A program made the position numbers and the translations under genes. The notes below the pieces were generated by a model, which was given only the letters and a program-made list of their open reading frames with translations, was not told the origin of the DNA and did not search any database. Positions 34,999 to 45,973 of a stretch of DNA of 64,000 nt are shown one piece after another (position 1 is the stretch's first letter; every line of letters starts with the position of its first letter). Source of the stretch: Limnephilus marmoratus (lineage: Eukaryota; Arthropoda; Insecta; Trichoptera; Limnephilidae); NCBI GenBank assembly GCA_917880885.1, contig OU862915.1, positions 33,674,676 through 33,738,675 on the forward strand, written 5' to 3'.

Positions 34999-35711
34999 GA
35001 GGGCATTACCAGAAAAAACCGGAAATACGTCATTTTCAAAAAAGTTTTTAGACGTATTGACTCTTTTCCACAAAAAATTATAAATGGATTTCGAAAGATT
35101 GTTCTTTTATCTAGCATTCGTATATAATAAATTTTGAGAAATTTTTTAAATTTTTAGTATAATAAGGTTATTCCATAGGTCGTTGGCAGATTTGATCAAT
35201 TTTCAAAAAAGTTTTTGTATTATACCACACCCATTTCAAATAATAAAATCATGCAGTAAAATAAATCAATACATTATCTAGCAAACGTATGTTTTAGAAT
35301 TTTAATTTTAGTTTCAATAAAATCATTAAAAAATATGTACGTACATGTGTTTCTTGGCGAAAATTGGTCCGTTTGTGTATTTATTTGCGCACTTACAAAC
35401 TAATATATTTCAGATTTTTTTAACATTCTTATTTAATTTAGACATTATTGAAAAATGATAAATACTTATAATCAAAAAATAACTACAAAAAGTACATTAT
35501 TTTAATAGTTTTATCATCACGCCTTTCAGCATTTTTGGATGAAGGTATAAATTAAAGCTAATTTGAATTGACATAAATTCGATATTGAGTTATAATATAA
35601 AAAAGCTGGTACGGAGAATAATTAATCTTTCTCATTGTAACCGCCCTGCACAATCGTAAGAACAACTTTCGACGAAATGTGGATTTTCGTCCGCTGGCTG
35701 GTTAAACGCTC
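34999..35711. mobile_element. MITE with TTAA flanks, copy 1 (713 bp)
   Basis: Termini GAGGGCATTACCAG and CTGGTTAAACGCTC lie between TTAA on both sides. It is nearly identical in order to 39636-40306. It interrupts the GIY-YIG reading frame of the family D element. A TTAA duplication would suggest piggyBac; a TAA reading would suggest Harbinger. Confidence 0.8.
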
Positions 35712-35888
35712 TTAATAAAAGTGCGTTATTGACCTATTGACAAAGATCACTCTCTTCTCAATCCTCCACCTATCCCTACCCTTACCTTCTCCAATGGAAC
35801 TCAGCCCTTTTTTTCAAACCACTGTGAAGGGCACAGCATATTTTTAACACATGTTACTAAACTGTTAGATTTTAGTGGAGTACTTACT

Positions 35889-35930
35889 GCCTCGAAGAAG
35901 CTACAGCCGTAGCGAAACCCGGTCGGCGCG
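35889..35930 (+). ncRNA. Decayed hammerhead-like motif of family D
   Basis: GCC, then TCGAAGA where CTGAAGA is expected, an extra A, stem II GCTAC-AGCC-GTAGC, GAAA, CCCGG, TC, GGC. Stem II, GAAA, cleavage site and stem I are kept, but the first two core bases are changed, so cleavage is not expected. Confidence 0.45.
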
Positions 35931-36299
35931 TTTATAAAAAATAAAAAACGCGGTGTTTGCTAAGTTATTGTTTAATTCTATAAAAATGACATTTATGTTT
36001 TTAGATTGTTGTTTATTTACAAAAAATACATTGTGTGGTTTTTCACAAAAAATACAGGAGGACATTTGATATGGTGCTATAATATAAAACCTTGACTCGC
36101 GGTGTCTCTTACACCTCGCCCAAACACCACACATCTGTTCGGTATCGCTGCCAATCACGTGGATTTATTCTGTGCTGTTTGTATCTATACTTAACAAAGC
36201 AATAAAAAAACCATAATAAATTTTATCCGTAAATAAATTGTGTTAAGTACCCGAACTTGGACTTATTCGAAGACGTTAACTATTCCTGGTTTCTAGACT

Positions 36300-36510
36300 A
36301 GTTTATTATTTTTTTTTAACGAAATACAAGCATTCCTGCATTACGAATAGCCTGACAATATCTGAAAATCTTCTGCTAGCACCGCAGTAAGCTGAAAATG
36401 TTACTTGTGTCGTGATGGAAGACTTAGCCAGCCGAGGAATTGAACACACGGCGCCTGCAGGTACATTGCACCAATGCAAACCAAGTGGTAGACACAGAAT
36501 CGAAACTTGG
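36300..36510 (+). repeat. Interspersed repeat C (tRNA-like SINE?)
   Basis: AAAATCTTCTGCTAGCACCG, TGTCGTGATGGAAGACTTAG, GCCGAGGAATTGAACACACG. Related copies are at 44265-44400 and, inverted, 45330-45470. The GAATTGAAC-ACAC text may be a decayed B-box region; this is uncertain. Confidence 0.5.
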
Positions 36511-37094
36511 CTTAAAATTAAAAATCTATATTTTGGCCGTCTTTAGGGTTCAGATCTAAATACCCAGGTACCACAAACGCATTTATTTAAAATGTGAATA
36601 CCGCACTGGAGTGCCCAACTGATGGAAAGGAGATGGTAGAGTAAGGTGAGAAAGTTATTTTTAAAGTTCAGAAAGTAATTATAAATATTAGAATATTAAA
36701 ACTACCGATAACAAGCAGTTCGAATGAAATCTTCAAGAGAATCTGTGTCTTGGACATTAGGCAACTCTACGCCAAAAACACATTAGCATACATCTTCAAA
36801 CGCAGAACTACCTTTGAAAATGTCCAAACTGCTCGTGATACCAGGAGAACCAAAGGGCACAATCTCTTACTTATCCCTTTTGCTAAAACAACTTTTGGCC
36901 AAAGAAAGTCCTGGATTACACCAGCCAAAACATATCCAACATCAAAGATATTATCAAAACCAATTTGTGTGTATTTTTTCAATGGTACGTTGATGTTTAT
37001 CTGTAACTTTAAATGTAATATTATGTTATTATTTGTATTTTTATTATACATATATGTGTTATTATGATTATTATAAACTGATCATGTTTTAAAG

Positions 37095-37925
37095 CGCCTG
37101 CTTTCAACACAGTTTTCCCAGTGAGACAGGTGTAGGACATAACGAGTTTTAAGTCTAAAATTGATAAAGAATTTTTTTTTTTTTTTAATTAAATTAAATA
37201 GTGCCTGGTCCTGGTACCTGGATTTATTGTACTAGGCTAGGGCGATAATGAGGTTATCTTCCACTTTTCTTCCACTCTCCGCTTCCTTCAGCCTCACAAT
37301 GTACTCCAAATTAGGATGCCATAATGTCACTGACTTAGATCAATTGGGACAAAGTATGTTGTTTATTTAGTTCTTGGTACATAATTGATTTTTTATGCCT
37401 GATTTTTCCCAATGATTTCATAATAATTTTTGAAATGGAATTTCTTTTACAATCTTTTAAACACCTGGCTGAATGACGGTACGGGGGATAGGCGACACTT
37501 ATATGAGTTACTTCTTTAAATGTAATTAAACAATTGTATTGACAGTTATGGTAGTATAGCGACTTGGCTGCTCATTGAACCTAGTGGCGCAGCGAAATCT
37601 CCCGACCCCGACTTGCTCGAAAATGTCGACGTTTTCCATTTTCTCTATAAATGTTATTGGAAATTATTTCAAATCGCTGTTGCTTATAAAGTTAAAATAA
37701 TAAACTCCTCACCTATCGCAGTATATATTATATCAATCAAAATATTTACTTCGAGATTTAGTACCGCTGACGTTATTTTCAATCCAAGAAAGCTTTACAA
37801 TAAATATAACATCGTTTAATCTTTTTCTGTATTCATTTATTTTTCTTTATTAATTCTATGATCTATGGTGATACGTTTTGCCTGTCTCACTGGGAACTCC
37901 TGTGTCGAGAACAGGCGCAGTTTAT
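37095..37925. mobile_element. Inverted-repeat-bounded segment
   Basis: GCGCCTG-TTTC-ACACAG-TTCCCAGTGAGACAGG at the left is mirrored at the right by CCTGTCTCACTGGGAACTCC and GAACAGGCGC. A copy of repeat A (inverted) lies inside. No transposase seen. Confidence 0.5.
37205..37345 (-). repeat. Interspersed repeat A, inverted
   Basis: The minus strand reads CAGTGACATTATGGCATCCT, AATTTGGAGTACATTGTGAG, GCTGAAGGAAGCGGAGAGTG. Confidence 0.6.
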
Positions 37926-38320
37926 GGCACAAATTCAAATAACAACACAATATTACGTTAAAAATAAAAGACAATAAGCATCGTACCATTTGAAACGCAT
38001 ACTTATTTTACGAATATGTATTTCAAAGGAAGATGCTCCGAGGAACTAACCTCATTGAAACACGCCAAACACGCGCCAAACATATGAACATGGTTGACGT
38101 TTGTTACACGAGAACGGGTCGTTTCTACGACTCGTTCTTGAGTTCAACTGCTCGGCTGTGGACGATTTGCCGGTCTCGTTTTCTCCCTCTTACAACAAGC
38201 AGTGGAGGCGCAGTTTATGACATAGGCAATCAGTTCAGAATATAAATACAAATAACAACACAATATTACATTTAAAATAAAAGTCAATCAACATTGTACC
38301 ATTTGGAAATGCAGACTTAT
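37915..38320 (+). repeat. Direct duplication flanking a dispersed repeat
   Basis: GGCGCAGTTTATG, AAATAACAACACAATATTAC, AATAAAAG, GTACCATTTG and GCA-ACTTAT occur at 37915-38010 and again at 38210-38315. Between them lies the repeat copy 38028-38215 related to 3788-3975. Confidence 0.6.
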
Positions 38321-39217
38321 AAATGGGTTTTGATAAAATCTTTGTTAAGTTGGTAAATTCACTTCGATACAAGAAATGGCATTTGTTGCTCCAGGTCAGA
38401 TCGTGTTTGGTCATGCTGTTGTCGCGCCATACATTGCCCAGCTATATAATATTATATCACGGCCACAGTGTCGTCAAAAACATTACCAGGATATAGTTTT
38501 CAGCAATGTTGCTCGAATCATGCAATTTTGATGTCTCGCTACGAGCACCTTTACCTACTCAATACAATTGAAAACCTATAACCTAGAACTTAAGTTTTGG
38601 TCACGTGGAACATAACAGTATCCACCAGAAACTTCCTAACTTGTAGGCCCTTTGGCGTCTGCCCAATTCACCCAATCAATTGCTCCGCCATTGATTGAAC
38701 CCATTGTGGACCGTATAATCAGAATGCCACTCGCGTACTTTCATTCAGCAAACTATGTGACCGGCTTCTGTTTTACTCAGTAGGTATATACACTCCTTGG
38801 CTCGCGCGGATCACAAAGTATTAACCCATTCATTCCCTAATTCATTCATTCGCTCCTTATTTCACTAATTAATTCCACACAGAACAATGACACTTCGCAC
38901 TGAAAATTAATTGAACGATACAAAATTCACTTCTTCTGACAAACGATATATCATATTGAACTGTGCGTTAAAAGTTTATTGTGTATTATTTTATTATTCC
39001 ATTGCAACTTTTTTTACGAAATATGAACGTATGATCGATAAGGTGTTTCTAAAAATTCTTGCACGCACATACAAATTTGGCCTAATTTAGTAACTTATTG
39101 TTAGAACAATAAAAAACTTGTATGTACCTTCATTCACTGTGGAAGTTCTATTAGTTACTAACCGGCTTTGATCGAGTTTCTACAGATTTTTGAAGTGAAA
39201 ACTTCTTTCGGACCGGT
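38321..39217. other. No gene recognised
   Basis: CATTCATTCCCTAATTCATT (about 38827) and neighbouring ATTCATTC words form a short simple repeat. Nothing else stands out. Confidence 0.4.
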
Positions 39218-39385
39218 GTGATTTGAAACTCGTTGAAACGAAAAATAGCGTCACTAAAAACACATACATCTGTATAGATAGTATTATCTATAGCTATAGG
39301 ATTTAGTCTGCGAGAGAATGAGATATGAGAGAATGAGATCAGTCTCCTCTTTTTGCGGTGCTTCGTAGCTTTCCCACTCTGATCT
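39218..39385 (+). repeat. Solo copy of the 2.4-kb tandem repeat unit
   Basis: Shares GAAACGAAAAATAGCGTCAC, TAGTCTGCGAGAGAATGAGA (partly duplicated) and CTCCTCTTTTTGCGGTGC, then CCCACTC, with the array at 2408-2872. Confidence 0.7.
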
Positions 39386-39596
39386 ACTTTAGTTTTTGTA
39401 CCGCGTGTAAATTGCACACCATGATTTTTGTTTTATAATCTTTTCATTATTAATCAAAATATAGTATTTTGTTTATGAATTTTTCAGAGCTCCTATAATT
39501 CACGATGGAAAGGAATTTGCAATTACTTTAAAATTGTACAGTTTTCATTATAGATTTCATTTATTATTATTTTTTCAACTGTTTTATTTTTATTTG

Positions 39597-40455
39597 GGTA
39601 CCGCACAACTGCTCCCAACCGTCTGGAGTCTTTAAGAGGGCATTACCAGAGAAAGCCGGAAATACGTCATTTTCAAAAAAGTTTTTAGACGTATTGACTC
39701 TTTTCCTCAAAAAATTATAAATGGATTTCGAAAGATTGTTCTTTTATCTAGCATTCGTATGTAATAAATTGCAGTCGTTGGCAGATTTGTTAAATTTTCA
39801 AAAAAGTTTTTGTATTATACCTCACCCATTTCAAATAATGAAATCATGCAGTAAAATAAATCAATACATTATCTAGCAGAGTTATGTATTAGAATTTTAA
39901 TTTTAGTTTCAATAAAATCATTAAAAAATGTGTACGTACATGTGTTTCTTGACGAAAATTGGTCCATTTGTGTATTTATTTGCGCACTTACAAACTAATA
40001 TATTTCAGATTTTTTTAACATTCTTATTAAATTTAGACATTATTGAAAAATGATAAATACTTATAATCAAAAAATAACTACAAAAAGTACACTATTTTAA
40101 TAGTTTTATCATCACGCCTTTCAGCATTTTTGGATGAAGGTATAAATTAAAGCTAATTTGGATTGAAATAAATTCGATATTGAGTTATAATTTTAAAAAG
40201 CTGGTACGGAGAATAATTAATCTTTCTCATTGTAACCGCCCTGCACGATCGGAAGAACAACTTTCGACCAAATGTGGATTTTCGTCCGCTGGCTGGTTAA
40301 ACGCTCTTAAGTTTATGGCATCCCTGATCGCCCTGATTGGTATATGTTGTGAGAATGCTAAATGCTCCAAAGCCATTTCGAGCAACGTTTCGATTCTGAA
40401 TTGTGAATAGTGGATCGATACTGAGAGGATCTACCCCTCTATAGCGTGCTGCAAA
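39597..40455 (+). repeat. Interspersed repeat A, split by a MITE
   Basis: The left part ACCGCACAACTGCTCCCAAC, CGTCTGGAGTC joins across the MITE to TATGGCATCCCTG, GGTATATGTTGTGAG, CAAAGCCATTTCGAGC and ATACTGAGAGGATCTACC. Confidence 0.8.
39636..40306. mobile_element. MITE with TTAA flanks, copy 2 (671 bp), inside repeat A
   Basis: Same termini as copy 1 with TTAA at 39632-39635 and 40307-40310. It lacks about 45 bp present in copy 1 (near 35130-35180). The flanks join into a normal repeat A sequence when the element is removed. Confidence 0.85.
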
Positions 40456-40507
40456 TATACTATATATTACGAATTAGGAAATAACAAATAAATCCAATAA
40501 AATTTAC

Positions 40508-40570
40508 TTGGGCTCGCCGGGATTTGATCCCGCGGCCTCCGCCTCCGGATCCGTAGCCAATGGATCGTAA
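40508..40570 (-). repeat. tRNA-related SINE piece
   Basis: The minus strand contains GCCGCGGGATCAAATCCCGG then CGAGCCC, a B box with paired T stem. Only the 3' half of the tRNA shape is clear. As at 10.7 kb, it sits just after a copy of repeat A, so the two are probably parts of one composite element. Confidence 0.5.
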
Positions 40571-40983
40571 ACTTGGAGGCACAACACCTTTTAGCAGGTT
40601 TTCTCCTTTCAGGTAAAATCAAAAAGTGTAGAACTCCAATACACTTTCTGTACCACTCCTAATATTATTTTTCCCTAATATTATTATTTTTACCCGTGAT
40701 CTTTCTCTACTTGATCATGCCATGCTTTATTAGGTACGCAAACACTGAAGAAGTAATCCGGTATTTTGTGCTCGTAACTGCTTGCCCGAAGTGAGGTCAA
40801 TGTTATCACACTTCTGCTCAAAATGATGAAACATTTTGTAAATAAATACCGAAATTAATAATAATAATATTTGGTTGATTTGTATGGCGCTGTTTTAGTG
40901 AAAAATCACCTCAAGGCCGCTGTATAAATTTATGATATATTTCATCAATACCACTTACTTCAAAGGCGATTCCAGACTCACGG

Positions 40984-41334
40984 CGAGAAGTCTCGGCGAG
41001 AATTTCTCGCCGAGACTTCTCGCGAGAACAAGCACTTATCCACACTCTCATTTTTCTCACTCGTGATCTGTTTCCCATCCGGTATGGACGACATCACAGA
41101 CGGTATTCAAAATGCAGCAGGTTTGGCTCTGTGCGCCATGACATATTATAATTTTGTGAACGTTGTGTCGTTGAACGTTGTAGTTAGCCCTTGATTTAGA
41201 AATGAAATCCAGAGCGTCATATGCAAACCATATAGGTTTATAAATTTCATTTTCACCAGCACCCGATTTGGAGGAATCATTCACCATTCTAGTTTGTCTA
41301 GTCTGTCGTTATTAACGACAGACTAGACAAACTA
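40984..41334 (-). mobile_element. MADF-bearing transposon fragment between two short palindromes
   Basis: A perfect 19-bp-arm palindrome (40984-41002 / 41004-41022, CGAGAAGTCTCGGCGAGAA) lies left and a perfect 21-bp-arm palindrome (41290-41310 / 41314-41334) lies right of a minus-strand MADF remnant. No conventional terminal repeats or target duplication were found. Confidence 0.5.
41057..41287 (-). pseudogene. MADF-domain C-terminal remnant
   Basis: The minus-strand frame starts MVNDSSKSGAGENEIYKP and continues IWFAYDALDFISKS. K-SGAG-DEVY-P-W-F-Y/D-x-L-F is the third-helix end of MADF domains in PIF/Harbinger-associated proteins. The first two helices are missing and the downstream sequence (NYNVQRHNVHK) is not recognisable, so only a part survives. 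It is the third MADF trace in the window, with 6487-6714 and 22865-23244. Confidence 0.6.
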
Positions 41335-42077
41335 TCATAACGACCAGATTGCATCCACCGGTTTGTCGATCGCTAATGCAAAACTATACATTGCATTTGA
41401 TCAAGAAACGTGATGCTACAGTACAATTTAGAAAATATACAGGACCCTACTTACCTTGAACGGGGGGGTCACTTGAGATTAACACTGTTTATTGTACAGT
41501 TTGCACGCACAGGAAATAATTGGTAACAAAAGTTATTTTTTGTATTTCAATATCTTTGGACGCAATGTACATACAAGTATTTGATTAGAATATTAATCAT
41601 CCTAAATGTGATTCGACCCTCGGTATGAGATTGAGGTGTAAAGCTTCGAATAATGTTAATCCCTCAGACCTCGGGAATATTTTGTCAGATGGACAAAATA
41701 TTTCCGCTTTGAATAAATGGAATATCTCCGAACGTTTCCCAAAAATAAAAATTGTATTTGTAAGGTAAAAGATAAAATACATTTTCAAATTTTATAATTC
41801 GAAATATGCATTTAATTTAGAAACATACATTTTTTTAATGCAAACATAAAAAAAGTTTTGAAAAGGTGAACGTTTAAAACTAAAATTACTAATAAAGGTA
41901 TTACGTTTAAACTAAAATTACCTACTGATAACGTTAAAAAGTTTTTTGTCATTTGTTGTAAAAATAATGAAAAACAAATGGCCCAAAATTTGATAATTTT
42001 TAATCAAATTGCGAGCCGAAACTTTGTTTTCGTAAAGGTATATATATAATACCTACATGTACCTATATTATATGTAT

Positions 42078-42415
42078 GGATTTTGGCGCAGACGTTATAA
42101 CAATGAGCTCTATACTTTGTTTAAGGAGCTAAACGTCGCGAAATTTATAAAACTGGGAAGACTTCGGTGGCTGGGTCATGTGAAGAGAATGACCGAGCAT
42201 CAAGCACCAAAGTCCCTGCTGAACTCATGACCAATAGGGCGAAGGAGCCTGGGAAGACCAAGACTAAGATGGAGCGACAACGTCCTCAAAGACATATCTA
42301 TCTTGGAGCTTCTAAACTGGAGGGAGCTGGCACAAAACCGAGATGAGTGGAGGAAGATTCTTGAGGAGGCCAAGACCCACCAGGGGTTGTAGAGCCAATA
42401 GTGATGATGATGATG
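42078..42415 (+). mobile_element. RTE-like retrotransposon 3' fragment with 13-bp target duplication
   Basis: It encodes the RTE C-terminal pattern NNELYTLFKEL, GRLRWLGHVKRM, SLGRPRLRWSDNV and NRDEWRKILEEAK, interrupted by one TGA after LLNS. It ends with GGGGTTGTAGAGCC and a (GAT)n tail. The flanks repeat ATATTATATGTAT (42065-42077 and 42416-42428). It is a typical 5'-truncated insertion of the family also present at 63.0 kb. Confidence 0.8.
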
Positions 42416-42714
42416 ATATTATATGTATATATTATTTAATTGTTTTGTAATAAATTTTTGGATTTGAATATAAAGCATGGTGTTTTCTCTTTACACCGTT
42501 TAGGTCATATTTCTCACTATGATAAAAAGGGAGGCACAACGATTTCTATGAGACCTATAATATGAGAAGTTCTAAAAAGCGAAAAAAATAGCTTGAGAGG
42601 TTAATCCAACAAATTAGCGAAGGGATGATACTCTCAGGTATATTTAATTTAAGGATATAAGAGCCTAAAAAGGTAAGTTTTTAGTTTGAATTTAAATTCT
42701 GTTGGGCTTTATTT

Positions 42715-42860
42715 TGGTTATTTGTTTTTGGGGTGTTGTGCCGTGTTGCGCTACCTCCTTCTTTAGCCAACGTTTCGGACAGCGTTGCAGTGTCCATCAT
42801 CAGGGCAGATCCGGTAGATGCGTGAAAATCTTTTGGCCGTGAAAATCTTAGAACGTCTCT
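42715..42860 (-). mobile_element. Family C Penelope-like terminal fragment
   Basis: On the minus strand it carries ACGGCCAAAAGATTTTCACG, a hammerhead-like core, then GTTGGCTAAAGAAGGAGGTA and GCGCAACACGGCACAACA. Related pieces occur at 14571-14709, 19523-19757 and 46750-46920, usually as inverted pairs. No coding region is attached. Confidence 0.55.
42766..42806 (-). ncRNA. Hammerhead-like core of family C
   Basis: Minus strand: GCC (stem I), CTGATGA, extra T, stem II GGACA-CTGCAACGC-TGTCC, GAAA, then ACGT shared as a self-complementary stem III (no loop), cleavage UU, GGC (stem I). The zero-loop stem III can only form between two molecules, so activity would need a dimer. Other family C copies have core mutations or are broken at this point. 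Confidence 0.45.
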
Positions 42861-43389
42861 GTTGGGCTTGCTTATTGATTAAATTGTTACTTTTTACGCC
42901 ACTGCTAAAATACGCGAAATGTCAATTTATTGTCGATATAAAAATTATAATAAGAAATAGGCAAAGTACTCGTCGCGGAATACGCAAGTAGCGCCGTAAG
43001 CATGGCTTTCCATTCCCCGCACGTAATATCACCCAAGGTCATTGGCGTTCCGTTGCCAATTCAATTTCGCACAGTCATTCTTCTTCGCGCTAAATTTTGA
43101 TCGAATTGGAACAAGCCGTGAAAACGAATTATTGCTTATTTCCGACTCGACGTAAATTTATTTTAGCCTTCAAGCTATGAAATGTATTGACATAGTATAT
43201 TTGCATGAACTGAATAGAAAATCCCTAGAAGTTTGAACTATAACGATTTAAAGAGAAAACTGATAGCGTTAATTTGCATTCGACCCTTCGAATCCCTGGC
43301 CCCACAGTCAGGTGTACGGAATTGATTATCTGTTCAAGAGAATTATTAATTTGGGAGAAATATTTATAATAATTAATTTGGGAGAAGTA

Positions 43390-43928
43390 TAGGTACCGCC
43401 GCCCCAGGAACCATTTACAGTATAACCAACACCTCTGGCATAGGTCTCCGCGAGTAGTTCGCTTGGTTACGTTTGGTGACTTTGCAGGGGTGCCCGGATT
43501 CATGGGGTGAGGTTTGTCAGGGTCTTGGCGGCGGATGCCACCTATTGCGTGGCGGGCCTGATCAGGTGAGGGAGACCTTTTGATTTTTTGAAGAATTGAT
43601 TCATAGGTCTGTCACTCTTGAACACACTGACCCCCAGATTGCTACCCACCCCTCATATATTTTTTCTTCTTAGAACTTCCTCTCCTTCCTTTCCTTAAAA
43701 AGACCCTCCACAGTATCCCCTAAGGGAACGTACCCATACTACGTGACACTTTTGGGGGGGGGGTCTTCAAAAGGTCACGCTCCATACAAATGAGCGGCGG
43801 GTTCCTTAGGATTTTGGTCACCGGGGGGGGGGGGGTTAAAAATTGCAAAAAGTTGGTCACGTAGTTTGGGTACGTTCCCTAAGATGACATAGGCCCCGAT
43901 GGAAATTATTTTCCTGTGTGGAACAAAT
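43390..43928 (-). repeat. Interspersed repeat B, inverted and split by a MITE
   Basis: GGTACCGCCGCCCCAGGAAC, ATAACCAACACCTCTGGCAT, CTACCCACCCCTCATAT and CCCTCCACAGTATCCCC follow repeat B backwards. After the MITE, GATGACATAGGCCCCGATGG and TTTTCCTGTGTGGA complete it. Confidence 0.8.
43734..43879. mobile_element. Palindromic MITE, copy 3, inserted in repeat B
   Basis: GGGAACGTACCCATACTACG to GGGTACGTTCCC with TAA on both sides (43731-43733, 43880-43882). Removing it and one TAA restores the repeat B text CCCC-AAGATGACAT, direct evidence of insertion. Confidence 0.9.
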
Positions 43929-44264
43929 GTTAAAAAATAAAGAATTTTGATATTTTGATAAATTATTAAATAAATTTCACCAGGGGTACGGAAAAATTTA
44001 GCTTAATTCGGGCATATCGAAACGCCAACAACACACTTCTATCGGAGCATTTCTTCACTGATTAGAATATTAGAAAAGGTCTCGTATTTTTCAATCTATA
44101 TTTAAATCACTCATGGTGGATTCAAAGGAAATATATTTTGATGATTTTATTCCAGATTTTTAAACCCCGCCAAACATAAATGCCAAATACAAAATACGTT
44201 TTTGCCCTAACTACAAGTTAGGAACCAGTTTTATTTTTCAAACCGTAAGCAATTACTTTTTTTT

Positions 44265-44400
44265 TGAAGAAATCATGACATCATTGAAAATCTCCTACTA
44301 CCGCCAGAATAAGCGGAAAATGTTTTGTATGTCGTGATGGACGACGTATCAAGCCGAGGAATTGAAGACACGACACCTGGGTGGGACCTAAACGCGATGC
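44265..44400 (+). repeat. Interspersed repeat C
   Basis: TGAAAATCTCCTACTACCGC, AAGCGGAAAATGTTTTGTAT, GTCGTGATGGACGACG, GCCGAGGAATTGAAGACACG. Confidence 0.5.
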
Positions 44401-44944
44401 CAAACTCCGTACTTCCTCCATTTACGAAACTTAATTGTAGGATTCGAGTACTCTCCGCGACTGTATGCCATATGTACGAGTAATAATCTAATAATTTACT
44501 GTTATGTTAATCTGTGCGTGAGAAGTAAAATGGATTTATGGGTCTCATTTTGTATTTTTAAGTCCAAATGCCTGTGATATGGAAAATACACGACGCTCTT
44601 GGGTGTAATACAAATATATCAAGATTTGAAACACCCATTTTTTTATGTCATTGTGTTTTTTATTCCCTTTTCCTAAGTCATCCAGGCGTCCTTATCTTGA
44701 GCCAATACGGTGGCTTCAGTCCATTGCAGGCCCTATCTTCTCTTTCACAGCCTATATATCTGCTGTCTCCTTTATTCGGCGTGACAAACTGGACGTCTTC
44801 ACAGAGAAGTACCAGGGTTTTGAGATAATTTAGATTTTTAATCCTCCCACGCTGGAGGGAGTAATACATATCCCCCAAATGAGAGTTTTGTGTGATATCG
44901 AAATTGTTTTTTTTTTACATGAGATACATTCCGGATTAAAAAAA

Positions 44945-45135
44945 TGTGAATACCGCACAAGACTGCTCAAACTGCTGACAACCGCTCAACCGCCTGGAGT
45001 CAGTGAGACGATTGCATCGCCAATCGGGGTATGTTTTGAGGCTGAAGATAGTGGGGAGGGGAAGGAGATGGGGAAGTACCTAACTATTCGGATCTGGTCG
45101 CTTAACAAGGGTAAAGCCATTTCAAGTAACTTCTT
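44945..45135 (+). repeat. Interspersed repeat A
   Basis: GTGAATACCGCACAAGACTG, CCGCCTGGAGTCAGTGAGAC, AATCGGGGTATGTTTTGAGG and AAAGCCATTTCAAGTAAC. Confidence 0.7.
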
Positions 45136-45329
45136 ATTTTTAAAAACATATTAAGAGACCCAATCGCTCCGCGTTATAAACGGGGGACCCCATTGACCCC
45201 CTTCGGGTGAAACGTGTTTTTTACCTTCAGCTACAAAGGGTTAGATACCGAAGTCTCTTCGTAAGAGGAATTTCAGTATTTCACGATATTATCTCATTTA
45301 TGAGACCTGTTTGATGATCGAGGGTTCCA

Positions 45330-45470
45330 AAGCGTCGAGTTCTAACCCAGGTGTCGTGGGTTTATTCCCCTGCCAAGTCTTCCATCATTTTGCGTGCTTT
45401 ATTTTCCGCTATTATGACGGTAGTTGGGCGAATTCAAATTAATATTGTCAGATTATTCGTAACTTGAAAG
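45330..45470 (-). repeat. Interspersed repeat C, inverted
   Basis: The minus strand reads AACTACCGTCATAATAGCGG, AAAATGATGGAAGACTTGGC and ACCCACGACACCTGGGT. Confidence 0.45.
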
Positions 45471-45926
45471 TCATTTCTAAACTTTCTTTGAAACAAAAAT
45501 TCGTTTCTTCGTGGTTTGTCCTACTTAAAATTATTTGTCCTGACATTGCCCACCTAAAGTATTCTGTACCCACGGTACTCAGAAGGGCACGAGGTTCGAA
45601 TTCCAGTTTTTAAATTACCGAGCGTGCTGGAGAATAGAGGATTTGTATTATACGGCAGATGAAACACAATAGTTGGGTGTAAACTGCCGGCTGTAAACGA
45701 CACGCTTATTCAAATGTCTTTTAATGATGCTTCACGCGTGTCGGAAAACAGTTTCATTCTGTTTTATTGATTTAAAAATAACCATTTATCGCAGATGTAA
45801 AAACCGTCGGAGCATTGTTTGTAAAAATATATTTATTTTATATTTTTGAATGTAGCTATTACTTTGTGGTTATCCATTATAGAATAATGAAATAATTTTA
45901 CTTTGTATAAACCACTTATTTGATGT

Positions 45927-45973
45927 GCAAATCCGACCGGTTTCGGAACAAACGTTCCTTCGTCAGGGAAAGC
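45927..45973 (-). ncRNA. Hammerhead-like ribozyme, left arm of the palindrome
   Basis: This is the inverted copy of the motif at 46261-46307, identical in all core elements, on the minus strand. Transcripts crossing the whole palindrome would form one long hairpin instead of the ribozyme fold. Confidence 0.65.

Larger units (their letters stand above)
34905..35975 (+). mobile_element. Family D Penelope-like element interrupted by a MITE
   Basis: Just before the MITE, 34915-34998 encodes KEHLRCLNNNGFSEFA and, after a one-step frame change, LIETDRTFNNT. This parallels KEHMKALNNN-FSEFANHLIETSHTF of the GIY-YIG region at 24.1 kb. The MITE (34999-35711) follows. The element resumes at 35716 and runs through a pyrimidine-rich 3' region to a decayed hammerhead (35889-35930) and the TAAGTTATTGTTTA end. 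An inverted copy of its 3' end lies at 33655-33850. Confidence 0.6.
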
